From contig NC_037682.1 in NCBI RefSeq assembly GCF_003255815.1, positions 13,302,159-13,366,158 of the forward strand: a stretch of DNA of 64,000 nt. The letters run 5' to 3'. This document shows positions 24,094 to 35,256 of this stretch, piece by piece. Source of the stretch: Theropithecus gelada (taxonomy: Eukaryota > Chordata > Mammalia > Primates > Cercopithecidae). A program made the position numbers and the translations under genes. The notes under the pieces are model-generated. The model was not told the origin of the DNA and made no database searches. It saw only the letters and a program-made list of their open reading frames with translations. Position 1 is the first letter of the stretch. Every line of letters begins with the position of its first letter.

Positions 24094-26559
24094 TCACTCC
24101 TCCTCCACACTGCGGGCCCCCTTGGCCGCTCGCCTCTGGCGCCAGCGCAGCTCCTCCACCTGGCGCTCCAGCCCTCGCACCTTGGCCTCAAGTTGGGCCC
24201 CAGAGGCTCGGGAGCCAGTGAGCCGGCTCAGCAGGGCGTAGAGGATCAGCAAGGCCAGGAGTAGCAAGGCCCGGGTGGAAGGGTCGGGCACCGACCTCAC
24301 CAGGGCCACAAAGCCGGCCAGGAAGATGACAAGCTTCAGGCCCCACAGGATCCGCCCCAGCAAGGCCAAGACCAAGCCGAGGAGCAGGGACAGCAGCCAG
24401 TAGGTGACCAGGGCCCCTGCTCCCCACAGCAGGAAGGTCTGGACTTGGCCAGGGCTGAGCTTCAGGCCCTGGGCGAGGTAATCACCTGGAAGCCAAAAGA
24501 GTCAGAGTCAGCCAACCTGGAGAAGTGGTGAGGGGAGAGCGGGGCAAGAGCTAAAAGGGTGAGAGGTGCTAGCCACATTGCAAAGGAATAAGGTGTTCTA
24601 GTAGACTCAGAGTGATATGGGTTGGAATCTCAGCTCTGTTTCTTGCTGGCTGTGAGGACTGGAGTAGATTACTTGCTTCTGTTGAGCTGCAGTTTCATTT
24701 ACTAAATGGGAACAATTCTACTGCCTCCCTGTACTGTGGCTGGCAATTAAATGAGATACTACAGCTCAGCATGATGCCTGATAAGAAGTGAACAACTGGC
24801 ACATGGGGGTGGAAGTTATTTTTTAGGGGGTCCAGGTGGGACAGGGTTTTGCTCTGCTGCCCAGGCTGGAGTGCAGTGGCGTGATTCCGGCTCACTGCAA
24901 CCTCCACCTCTTCGGTTCAAGCGATCCTCCCACCTCAGCTCCCAAGTAGCTGGGACCACAGACACACGCCACCATGCTTGGCTAATCTTTTATAGAGACG
25001 AGGTCTCATTATATTGCCCAGGCTGGTCTCAAACTTCTGGCCTCAAGTGACCCTCCTGCCTTGACCTCCCAAAGTGCTGGGATTACAGGCGGGAGCCACC
25101 ACACCCGGCCATGGTAGTTCTTGGCTTGCTCTTTGGCCGTGTCTCTGCAGGATCCTGGGAAGGGTTAAGCAGCTTGGGGAAAAGGCTAGACCCTGACAAA
25201 GATGAACTCCCCCAAGTAGGAAAGTACAGGCAAAGCTCTGGCTGACTACCCAGTGCTCCAACACTCACCAGCCAGCCCCAAGGCATTTAGCAGCTGTGCG
25301 GAGATCCCAGACAGAGCAAAGAAGGCCACAGAAATGGCTGATGAGATGGCCCACAACACTTGGGACGAAGACTGTGGAAAAAGCATGGAGCGAGATGAGT
25401 TCATAATTAACAACAGTCCTCGCCTTCAAACCTGATCACCACTGTCCAGGCAAGGACTGCAGGAATGTCTCAGACCTGTTTCTCACCCAGTGGTGACAGG
25501 CCTGGGTCAGAGGGTAGGCGCCTTGGGGCTGGCTAAGGGGTCCCTTCCACACCCACCTTCTAGTGTACAGGGATGGCCAACAGGCCGTCTCTCCTTCCTG
25601 AACCGGAAACCAGGGCATCTGGGACATAATTTAACTGCTTTGCTGGGATACTCTGGAGGGAGTAGTAGGTGTACTTGTGTGTGAATGACGGAGACAATTA
25701 AATACTTTTAGTAGTCACCCTGTAAAAGTGGAGCCCTGCTAGCCTTCCAGGGAGTCATGAAGGTGTGTGGAGAACATCTGTAAAGGGATAGGATGTTTCA
25801 GTGAAAAAGGAGTCTATCAGCTATACTATATTATGGATTTAAAAAATGATTGTCTCAGCCCTTCAGTCCAGCCTATCAAAATTATGTGATACCACGCTTG
25901 GGATGCCACTAGGTAAAAAAGATAACCCTGCCTTAGGCTCCCAATAAGCCCAACCCACTTCTACAGGTGAAGGAATGGATTCAGGGCTTGATATTTTGCC
26001 ATTTCGAGATTCTAGGTCAGATTTAGACCAAAGTGAGACTCTACGGTCACCCAGTAACATGGGTTTATAAAGATGGCTCATTTTCCAGCCTTTCTGGCAA
26101 GGAAAGGGCAGGAGCCAGGAAAAGATAGGGGTGGAGCTAAAAGGCCCTAGGATAGGAATCAAATAACGAGGAATTCAAAGACAAGTGCTGTGTGGCTTCT
26201 TTTTGTGGAATTTGGGGCTCTCTGCACCAGAGAAGATGTGGAACTAAGATGAGTTGGCCATTACCAACCTCTCTTTTACTTTTCCTTAATGTGTGTAGTC
26301 ACACAGGGACTACCTTCCTTACCTCTGACACCAGGTGCATGGTCTCTGGCCCAATCCAGGCATCCAGTGTCCCCCGCACAGATCGACCTATCTGGGTCAA
26401 GAGATCAACTGGGGCCTCTCTCTTCTGCTGGCCCGGTGGTGCAGAGTCTTGATGGGACTGGGCCAATGCTGAGTGGAGGAGGATGAGGGCCACTAGGACC
26501 ATCAGGATGGCTTTGAACAGATGCTTTCCCCATCGTGAACTGATGCTGGAGGCTGCCAT
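24094..26559 (-). CDS. TMEM109: TMEM109 (mitsugumin-23), complete coding region, 3 coding exons, 243 residues
   Basis: Cation-channel-like membrane protein of the ER and nuclear envelope, implicated in cell death after DNA damage (family knowledge). Coding exons: 26559-26323 (79 codons), 25371-25269 and 24485-24094, total 732 nt, stop TGA at 24094-24096. The ATG at 26559 lies 9 bases into exon 2 with G at -3 and G at +4. The N-terminus has a cleavable-type signal (AILMVLVALILLHSALA), then a lumenal segment. Hydrophobic helices follow: VLWAISSAISVAFFALSGI, then a long stretch around LALLGRILWGLKLVIFLAGF and ALLLLALLILYALL. The tail is charged and helical (LEAKVRGLERQVEELRWRQR, coiled-coil-like) and ends SVEEE. 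The length equals the human protein. The 5' end is split by a long repeat-rich intron (26568 to about 32192) leading to a probable non-coding exon in the CpG island. Confidence 0.96.
24585..24800. repeat. MIR fragment
   Basis: 'cagctctgtttcttgctggc' followed by 'tgagctgcagtttcatttac' is MIR-like; in TMEM109 intron 3. Confidence 0.55.
24820..25112 (-). mobile_element. Alu (older), antisense
   Basis: Antisense Alu with a short, degraded T tail, ending at about caccacacccggcc; in a TMEM109 intron. Confidence 0.9.
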
Positions 26560-27267
26560 GACTGGGTCTGCCAGGAGAGAAGCACAGCATGAGCTGAGTG
26601 CCATGGTAGACGCACTCACCCTCCCAGCTCTCATTATCCCAACATCCTTCTCCGCCCCTACCTCCAGCAAGCACCAAGCTAACCCTGGAAAGAAAGTGCT
26701 GTTAGCTGGGAGAGGAAGGACTGGGACTTCCAACTGGAGCTGGGTACAACCATCTGACTCACAGGTTCCTCTTTCACATTCTTTACCACTTGCATGTTAA
26801 TTAACCAGCAAATATTATTCAACACTTTAGAGTGGGTGAGAAGATCTCTCTCAGGTTTGTGCCAGTTCTAAAAATCTGAAGGCCTGTCCCTGTATCGTAG
26901 GTGCTATAGGCATAAAAGAATTATAAGACTCTATAAAGGCTCTGTCCCAAGGAGCTTATAATCTACTTAAGATAAAGCTGGTATAAAAAACAACTTAAAA
27001 ATAGCACACAAGTAGGATTACTGCCATATAATGGTATAAAGAAAAGTGCTCAGTTATGTGCTCAAACAAGAATAACTGCACATATGTCATCTTCTCTGCA
27101 GGACCATCATGTGAGGTGGCTTTTATCCTCCTCATCCCTACAGGTACAGGTGAAAGAAACTGCGACTCAGAAGTTAAGCATTTTCCCATGGTCACTGGGC
27201 TACACAGAAAGGCCAGGATTTGAACCCAAGCTTCTGCTTCCACCCATCTTCATTAGGAGTCAAGTTA

Positions 27268-27440
27268 TATCATGGGTCTCAACCATGGCTGCTCCCTGGA
27301 ATCACCTGGAAGCTTCACAAGTACTGATGTCTGTGTCCCAAGCCCAGGGGCTCTGATATCATTGTCTGGGTGTGGCCTAGCCTTAGACCTGCAACAGCTC
27401 CCTAGGCAGTTCCCCTGTATGAAGTTGAGAACCACTGATA
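27268..27440. mobile_element. MER5-type MITE
   Basis: 'gggtctcaaccatggctgct' and the terminal 'gttgagaaccactgata' match MER5A termini. Confidence 0.7.
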
Positions 27441-27639
27441 CAGAGTGATCTCACCTCCCCACCCCCAATGGAGGTGCTGTAGTTTGAAGAGCAAAACTCA
27501 TGTTGAGATTTAAGTGTCCTTGCACCACCTGCAGAGCCTGGGAGCTCCCGGCCCAGCCAAGGATGTTGGATCTCATGATCCTCAGTACTTTTTTGACACC
27601 CCATTCCCCTCAGTAAAATAGTTTGACCCCTTCCCCGCC

Positions 27640-27993
27640 AAAAAAAAAAAAAAAAGAAATTTAGGGGTGAGGGATAGCATTAGGAGATAAACCTAATGTA
27701 AATGACGAGTTAATGGGTGCAGCACACCAACATGGCACATGTATACATATGTAACAAACCTGCACGTTGTGCACATGTACCCTAGAACTTAAAGTATAAT
27801 TTAAAAAAAAAATTATATTAGACTCTCCATAGTTTGGAAAAAAAATTCCATTTTGTAAAATAAGTAGATTGTACTAGATTCACTTTTCATGTCTAAACAT
27901 TTTCTGTGATTTTATGAATTCGATTAAATATCAATTGAATTTCCTTTCCAAATAAATGAATTCCAACATGAAAAAAAAAAAAAAAGAAATTTA
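27640..27993 (+). mobile_element. 5'-truncated L1 with 3' transduction and target-site duplication
   Basis: L1 3' end, 27664 to about 27802 (gcattaggagataaaccta through catgtaccctagaactt), then a first A run (27803-27812). It is followed by about 158 non-L1 bases carrying AATAAA at 27951-27956 and a second A tail from 27971. The flanking word A-run+gaaattta is present at 27640-27663 and 27971-27993. It lies in TMEM109 intron 1, in sense on the plus strand. Confidence 0.85.
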
Positions 27994-27999
27994 ACTGTC

Positions 28000-28315
28000 A
28001 TGATGATGGTATTAAAAGGGAGGACCTTTAAGAGGTGATTAGGTTATGAGGGTTTAGCCCTCATGAATGGATTAATGCCGTTTTCTTGGGAGTGGATTAG
28101 TTATCCCAGGAATGGAGCTCCTGATAAAAAGGATTACTTTGGTCTGATTTCCTCTCTGTCTCATGTGCTGGGTTCTGCCTTCTGCCATAGGATGACCCTT
28201 GCCAGATGCCAGCGCCATGCCCTTAGACTTCCCAGCCTCTGGAACTGTGACCCTAATGAATTTCTGCTCATTATAAACTACGCCGTCAGTGGTATTCTGT
28301 TATAGCAAGCAGAAA
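28000..28315 (+). mobile_element. MaLR-type LTR fragment (MLT1-like)
   Basis: 'aagaggtgattaggttatga' to 'attctgttatagcaagcag' follows the known pattern of ancient MLT1-type solo LTRs. It is non-coding and the subfamily is uncertain. Confidence 0.55.
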
Positions 28316-28364
28316 AGGGACAAGGACAGTGGGCAAGGGTATAATAAACAACCTTTAAAGAAAG

Positions 28365-28600
28365 ATACTATTAATCAAAAGCTAACATTCAGCTAGGTCT
28401 TGCCATGCACCACCTCGCTCATTTAACTGTCACAACAGCCCATCCGCTGGGTGTTGCTATTTTCCCCCATTTTACTGATGAAGTAATTGAGGCAAGTTAA
28501 GTAGTAAGTGGGGAAACCAGCATTTGAATCCAGGTACTTCTGACATTGGACCCCTCACACACAACAACTCTGCTGTATTGTCTCCAACTAATTCTCAGAA
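28365..28600. repeat. MIR fragment
   Basis: MIR-like: 'ttaactgtcacaacagccca', 'attgaggcaagttaagtagt'. Confidence 0.5.
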
Positions 28601-28620
28601 GTGATTTCGAAAGTCATACA

Positions 28621-28916
28621 GGCTAGGCATGGTGGCTCACTCCTGTAATCCCAACACTTTGGGAGGCCGAAGTAGGAGGACTGCTTGAGCCCAGGAGTTT
28701 GGGAGCAGCCTGGGAAACATAGGGAGACCCTGTCTCTACAAAAATATAAATAAAATTCATTAGTCAGGTGTGGTGGTGCATGCCTGTACTCCCAGCTATT
28801 TGGGAGGCTGAGGGGGGAGGATCACTTCAGCCCAAGAGGTCACGGCTGCAGTGAGCTGTGATCATGCCACTGTACCCTATCCTGGCCGAGACAGCAAGAC
28901 TCTTAAAAAAAAAAAA
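28621..28916 (+). mobile_element. Alu (AluJ-like), sense
   Basis: Full sense Alu with many changes; flanks agtcatac / agtcacac suggest a decayed target duplication. Confidence 0.85.
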
Positions 28917-28929
28917 GTCACACCACAGA

Positions 28930-30180
28930 TTATTCATGAGTTAAAATAAACATGGCATCTACCACTCATCTCAGTGAATTACTGGTGAAAATTACCTAAC
29001 AATTTTGTGCTTTGTGCTCTGGTCTTGTAACACAATGCCACAGACAAGTTAAGATCCAACAAGTGCCAACTCATTGAAGCAGGTAAAGATCAGCCAAGAA
29101 AAAAGTATGCAAGTTCAACTTCTATTTGCCACTGTGCTTGAGAAATGTCAGACAGTGCCAGCAAATTCCCTGTTCTCCTCCAGGCTCAGAAATGAACCTG
29201 TAGCTCCAGGAGTTTTCATGATTCAGACCTGATGTTCAGAGGCTAAGCCATGCCCCTGAGGTAGGAGCAGTCAGGTTTTTGAAGTTTTTGCAGTTACGCA
29301 GGCACTCAGTGAGGTGAACATAAATCCAGAGCTTGAGGATGGACGAGAGAGAAGAGAAGGATGTCCCAGTCTTGCTTAGTGGGAAGGAGGAGTCTAGGAA
29401 AGGGTTCTAAAAAATACTACATTTAGGGTACTTTTTGGTCCAGAAACAGCTGCTCTAAGCCCTCTCTTTGGCACAAATCAAGAACCAGATGGTTCCTGCC
29501 TGCCAGTGGTCAGAGATGAGGAAAGCACAGGTCTGTTCCTGAGTTATCTAGGTCATAACCATGTTGGGGACTTAAAGAGCAGGGATGCTATCTTGGGTCA
29601 GATCCTTTATCCAAGGACCTCCACCAGGAGGGATCAAATGTCGTTTCCTCAGCCCTAGGAGGTCAGGGTGCCATGAGCAGCTCCTCCCACAGCAGCCTGT
29701 CTTGTTCTGTGCCAGCCCCAACTTTCCAGTGGCCGTCTGCCCCAGTCAAAGGGAGCTAGGAGACCTTGAAATAAGCCCTCTACAGTGAGGCTGGCATTGT
29801 CATGCCAGCTGATGATCTGAAGTGCACCAGAAACCAAATCTAATAGGATTGTGTAGTGTACCCTTTGGAGATAATGAGTGCAGAGATTGGCTGGCTGGTC
29901 TGCTTTTTCAAATTGTTTTCTTTAACAGGACTCCTCATTTTTTTCCAGGGGAATCTCAGGCAGTATGAATCACTGCTATTAGGCCTCCTCACTTTGGCCT
30001 AATCAAATAGTTTTACTAAAGGCGTGGAAACAGTCTCAGCCTCTGTGAGGAGGAAGCATGTCTTAAAACTTCTTCACCTTCTGCAAGACAAATAGTAGGC
30101 ACTCAACAGCAACTCATAATAATACAAAGTTTATACATATCTATATGTATACATATGTTGTAATAATTTTTGTGTGGTGC
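28930..30180 (-). other. TMEM109 intron 1, no recognised element
   Basis: Unique-looking intronic sequence with an AT-rich patch near 30130-30170. I see no gene or classifiable repeat. Confidence 0.4.
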
Positions 30181-30184
30181 TTTA

Positions 30185-30345
30185 TAATTCACAAAGTGCT
30201 TGTTTTTTCATCACTTCTTTTAACTCTAACAACAATCTTTTAAGATATTATTACCCTCTTCATTTTAGTCAGAAAAGTATGGCTTAGAGAGGTTGAGTGA
30301 CTTATCCAAGATCACACAGCAGAGCTGGGACTTGACTCCAGTACC
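30185..30345. repeat. MIR fragment
   Basis: 'ggcttagagaggttgagtga' and 'ccaagatcacacagcagagc' are MIR words. Confidence 0.6.
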
Positions 30346-30881
30346 CAGGATCTCCATCTTGCCTTTTTGCTTGTCCCACAGCCACATGCTGCCTTGATAG
30401 GACATAGCCCCTGCCCTTATGGAGCTGAAGTTCATCAACAAGCTCAAAGTGAAGGACATCCAGACTCCTCCGAGGGAACACATACAACGAGATCATCTGC
30501 CTTCTGGGCTTATAGGCCTTCGTTTTGTACCAAGAGGTATGAGAGGACAGCAAAAGGTGGGGGACAAAACCTGCCACTTCTGTTCGGCAGCTGCAATATG
30601 GCCCAGGTGGGTCTGGAGAGCCCAGCCGGGCTGGGGAAACAGCTTTACTTACTGTGTTAGTGAGGGGGCGCCACTGCTTACGTTTAGCTGTGGTTTGCTA
30701 CAAGGGTAGGATGGGGCATTTCACGCCCCTCCTCCCAATCAAGGCTCCTTCCTCCTCTTCTCTTTCCTTTTGTTAGTTTCATTTCATGCTATGAATCACC
30801 AGGTAGCAGGAGGGGCGGCAAAAAGTGCCCTCTACCGGCTCTGACTGTCCCGCTGCTGCTCATAGCTGCCCCTGAGGAGCG

Positions 30882-31035
30882 GCGGTTCTCAACTTTGGTT
30901 GCCCATCCGAAATGCCTGTGCAGCCTATTAAACGAGGATGTCTGCCCCACCCAGGGCTACTCACTCAGACTCTTCCAGAGAGGGACTCAGCCCTTTGTTT
31001 TGCAAAGCTCCCTAGGAATTTCTGATGCATAGCCA
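30882..31035. mobile_element. MER5-like MITE, degraded
   Basis: Starts gcggttctcaactttggttg and continues to ctaggaatttctgatgcata; only the 5' terminus is clear. Confidence 0.45.
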
Positions 31036-31599
31036 GCAGCTCAGGGAAAAGTCTAAGCAAAGCTTCAAAAGTGCAGCAGTGCACAAAGGACCCCAGACTT
31101 CCGTCCCAGGCTCAAGTGTGCCACAGATTAGAAGTCACTACCTTTACACCTGTTACTTAACCTGCCTGAGTTGCAGTCTCCTCAAACGTAAAAGTGAGTG
31201 TAAGGAGTTGAGATATTTATTCAGCAAGCGCTTTGTAAACTAAACATCTATAGAAATGTTGCAGCACACGCATTACCACTGATTATATATCGTAGCATAA
31301 TTTAGCAGTTTATCAACCTGCCTTCCCCATTACACCAAGCGCCTCCCGGTTAGACTTGACATCTTGGAATCCCGAGCGCCTAGTAGGAAAGATGACTAAT
31401 AAATGCTTGTTAAATGAATATTAGCAACCCGCCAAGAAATCGTGAGGGTAGAACCAGAAAGCCATGGAGAGGTGAGGAGGGAGGTTATTTTAATAGTAGA
31501 TCCAAATATACAGCAGCCACACGAGAAGCACAGCTGAGTCTAAAGGAAGGTCCTAAACAGGGCGAAGCCGCCACTGCAGAGAATGAAGTCAGCGCCCTG

Positions 31600-32730
31600 G
31601 CAGGTTGGGGGCAGCTCCCACTAAACCCCTGACAGCTGCTGCCCAGCAACTGTTTGGGGGCAGGGCGACGGCAAAGGGGCAGCTTCCCGGCCGCTCCGCG
31701 CTCTCCCCAGGGCCCAGCCTCCCGGAGAGAGGGTGTCAGTGGCATGTGCTATTTCGAACGGCGCGTCCCCTGCCAAGCGCTGAGGGGTGGCGTCGCTGGC
31801 AAGGGACGTGGCGCGACCCATGAGTTGGGAGCCCCCCGAGGGGCTCGAGCCGAGGCTGCAGGAGGCTGGGCCGTGGGTCGGGACTCGGGGGTCGGGTTTG
31901 GCGCTAGTCTGGTCCCCACGCCCGGGAGCCGCTCCACCTCCGCCGGACCTCGGTACCTTGCTGCAACCCTCTTCTCCCCGGAAACATGCGCCTCCCGGGT
32001 TGCCTGGAAACGACGCCCCCGGTTGCATAGCAACGAGGATCCGGGTCCCCTGTTTGTTTCGCCCGCTGGGCGCGCGGACCCCTCCCTACTCGGACTCTCC
32101 AGGCCTCGCCGCTCTGCCTGGTGCCGCCTGCAGCGGCTGCTGTCTCCCCTTCCCGTGCGCTGCCCCGCATTCCGGCCTCGGCCCGCACTCACCTTTCTCA
32201 GGCCACTGCTATCCTTCACGTGCGACTTCGCTGAAACGCGCCACCAAAAACGCGCCTCAACTCCGGGCGTTGGTTTGCCTTCTCCGCATGCGCAAGGCGG
32301 GATGAGCCCGGAAACTAGCCGGCCTTTCTCACAATCGAAACCCACGCCGGGAGCGCATGCGCCCCGCTTTATCTATTGCGTTTCTTTTTTCCCCACAAGC
32401 ATTCCCACCGAGAGAAGAATGGGATCGGAAGTTCCAGCAGGGAACGGAAGTCTCTGGCTGGAAAGGGGAAATAAATGACTATATGTGGGCTGCAGAGTGG
32501 GTAAACTGGATCTTTGAAATCGGAGTGGAAGCTAATCCCCCTCTTGCCACCGCTCGGCATTTTGGGTAATGTAGTTCTCGAGCTACAAATGTTCCTTGGG
32601 GCATTGTGGGCAATGTTGTTCTAACCGGGCTGCTAACGAGCACCTGGTCTTCCTAGAAGCTTCGCGCTAAAAAGGCACGAAAGAGAAAGGCATTAAAGGC
32701 ACACTGCGCTAGGAAAACGCATGCGCTCCC
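31600..32730 (-). promoter_or_regulatory. TMEM109: TMEM109 CpG-island promoter with NRF1-like and ZNF143-like sites
   Basis: CpG-dense from about 31600 to 32370. Three NRF1-type palindromic motifs are visible: 32286-32293, 32353-32362 (GCGCATGCGC) and 32718-32726. Two elements at 32557-32576 and 32601-32620 match, on the minus strand, the ACTACA...CCCA form of ZNF143/THAP11 SBS elements, the second imperfectly. The motif assignments are from memory of the consensus; occupancy is inference. Confidence 0.7.
32193..32330 (-). other. TMEM109: Probable TMEM109 non-coding exon 1
   Basis: A good minus-strand donor reads gagaaag|gtgagt with the exon end at 32193, inside a CpG-rich block and upstream of the coding exons. 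The acceptor of exon 2 at 26568 leaves only 8 untranslated bases before the ATG, so a separate 5' UTR exon is needed. The transcription start is not visible; 32330 is a guess. Confidence 0.6.
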
Positions 32731-32748
32731 CCAGAGAGAAAATTCGTA

Positions 32749-33060
32749 GGCCGGGCGCGGTGGCTCAAGCCTGTAAAACCAGCACTTTGGGAGGCCGAGA
32801 CGGGTGGATCACGAGGTCAGGAGATCGAGACCATCCTGGCTAACCCAGTGAAACCCCGTCTCTACTAAAAAATACAAAACAAAAAACCTAGCCGGGCGAG
32901 GTGGCGGGCGCCTGTAGTCCCAGCTACTCTGGAGGCTGAGGCAGGAGAATGGCGTAAACCCGGGAGGCGGAGCTTGCAGTGAGCTGAGATCCGGCCACTG
33001 TACTCCAGCCTGAGCGACTGAGCGAGACTCCGTCTCAAAAAAAAAAAAAAAGAAAAGAAA
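32749..33060 (+). mobile_element. Young AluY, sense, with perfect 12-base target duplication
   Basis: agaaaattcgta at 32737-32748 and 33061-33072 flank a full-length AluY whose right arm reads gtgagctgagatccggccac, a variant I associate with Old World monkey lineages. Confidence 0.93.
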
Positions 33061-33289
33061 AGAAAATTCGTAAAATTCGACGGCTCCCAAATGCTAGTTC
33101 AGAATTTTAGAGAAGGAGTGGAACCAACTCCCGCTCTCCTTTTTCTGCCACAAAGGCAGTGATAGGGACAGGGGGCAGATAAATGCTAGGTAGAAAAGGG
33201 CGGGTCCCTGGGGAAACCCCACCCGCAAGCCAAAAAGCCTGAAACCGTGGCCCAAAGTGAGAACTTCTATTCATGTTTTCCTAGTTGAA

Positions 33290-34130
33290 TGTTCCCTTTT
33301 CCTAAGCCACCCATGTCTCTGCCCTGCCTCATCCTGTGCCTGGAAAGACTCCAGACTCATCTGGCAGAGAGGAGAAGCAGCTGGATGAGGGGACGACCAT
33401 GGCTGGATGTCAGAGAGAAGCAGCTTGTCTTCAGAGGGACAGCTTGAGGCATAACTTCGGAGACGAATCTGGCCGGAGACAGCTGGGCTTCAAGGGAAGA
33501 CTACATACCCGCCTGTCCCACCCATCTGTTTTCAGCTCCCCTTCCCTCTGAAATCCATTTTCATCAGCAATAAAATCCCAGGCATTTGTCCTTTAATTTG
33601 TTCGTGCAACTTTATTTTTCTTGGACGCTGGACAAGAGCTGGGGAGCCACCAGTGCGGATACAAAGGCTGTCACGCTGGCCCTTTGCCCTCGCTGGTGGA
33701 GGGCAACCGCGGCCCCACTGAGCTGTTAACACTTAAGCCGTCCACGGACGGCAGAGCCGAAAGAGCACTGTAACATGCCCTCTGGGGCTTCGGGAGCCTC
33801 AGGCACCCTGCCTGGACGCTGCCACGGGGCTGCACGGAATTCGTTCCTGCCGGTGCCCGAAAGCACACACTCTGGCTCCTGCACCCACTCACCTGCATGC
33901 TCCCTCCTATGAGGGGTGGAACGCAGTGAATCTTGAGTGAGTGGAGTGTGATCCCACCGGTGCCGAAGAACAGCTGGCTTCTTCCAGCGCTTGTGCACTC
34001 CAGTTCCCGCCTCGTTCACTTGCGTACTCCCTCCCACGAGAAGTTGAGAGCAGCGGGCTGAGTAAACGGGGCACCCTTGTTGTGAGTCCTGTGAAAGGGT
34101 CAGGGCAATATCCTGCTTCAGCAGCACCGT
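33290..34130 (+). mobile_element. Possible solo ERV1-type LTR, subfamily not recognised
   Basis: LTR-like layout: CpG-containing block with AATAAA at about 33570-33575, then 'cctttaatttgttcgtgcaa' and an enriched 'ggacaagagctggggagcc' word that recalls the R/U5 region of primate class I LTRs. Termini are not resolved; it is non-coding. Confidence 0.35.
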
Positions 34131-34920
34131 TTAGGGGAATGAATAGTGCTTCCGAATGAAGTGATCCCTTGCCTGTCGTGTGATCCTGAGCACACAGCTT
34201 CATTTCTCTGGGCCTTCACTGCTTGACGTTCAAGAACTATAAAGGACCTAAAAATACCACTTCACGGTAGGTGTGAAGTTTCAAGGAAGCAACAATCATG
34301 AACATTAAAAAAAAAAAAAAAATCCACGTTGCTGACCGAATGTTTTTATAACCATCAAGAGCTGTCATAGGAGAGCTTCCTTTTGATGTTAAAACTTGTT
34401 TCTCAAACTCAGCCCTCTAAAACGTAACTCTTCCCTGCCACCCCCAATCATTCAGCCTTCTAATTCTGCCTACCTCCCAGAATACACACTCTGTAGGCTC
34501 CCAATCTGTCACCTCACCCAGTTGTTTCTTTCCATCAAATGTTCCTCAGACACATCCATCTTCATCTGAGCTCTTGTCACTTCCTGCCCCTCAGCTAAGA
34601 GTCCTTCTTCCAGAACAGGCTCTGGTAGCATCCTGAACCTCACTTTCCAGCTTTTCTAACAGTTTCAATTTTACATTTGCTTGTTAGATCCTTTCTGATG
34701 TGTAGGATTACCAATCTCAGGTCACAGACTTACCTGGGAAAGAAATTTAACCTTTTTTTTTCGATGACAAATTAATTTCTTTTCAACTCTGTTTTCCATG
34801 TGGGTAGCAGAAACAATCTCAGACGGTTCAGGGATCTTCCCATCCTTGATTTTCAGGTTGTATACACCTTTTGGAAAATGAACATAGGGCCAAAATTGGG
34901 GGAGAACATTTATCTAATCC

Positions 34921-35256
34921 TGGCCAGGGGCAGTGGTTCACGCCTGTAATACCCAGCACTTTGGGAGGCTGAGGCGGACAGATCACTTGAGGTGAAGGAG
35001 TTCAAGTTCAGCCTGGCCAAAACGATGAAACCCTGTGTCTCTAAAAATACTAAACAAAACCAGCCGGGTGTGGTGGTGTGTGCTGTAATCTCAACTACTT
35101 AGGAGGCTGAGGCAGGAGAATCACATGAATCCAGAAGGCAGAGGTTGCAGTGAGCCAAGATCATACCACTGCTCTCCAGCCTGGGTGACAGAGTGAGTGA
35201 GACTCCATGTCCAAAAAAAAAGAAAAAAGAAAAAAGAAAAGAAAAAGAAAAAAAGA
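34921..35256 (+). mobile_element. Alu, sense
   Basis: Full sense Alu with a long AAAAG-rich tail; flanks atttatctaat / attcatctaat suggest the target duplication. Confidence 0.88.

Noticed and set aside
30419..30709. Plus-strand reading frame MELKFINKLKVKD in TMEM109 intron 1
   Set aside because: Short, next to a MIR, with no homology recognised and no splice or poly(A) context.
31654..32478. 274-residue plus-strand reading frame at the TMEM109 promoter
   Set aside because: The CpG island lacks stops by composition; both strands have similar open frames and no recognisable protein.
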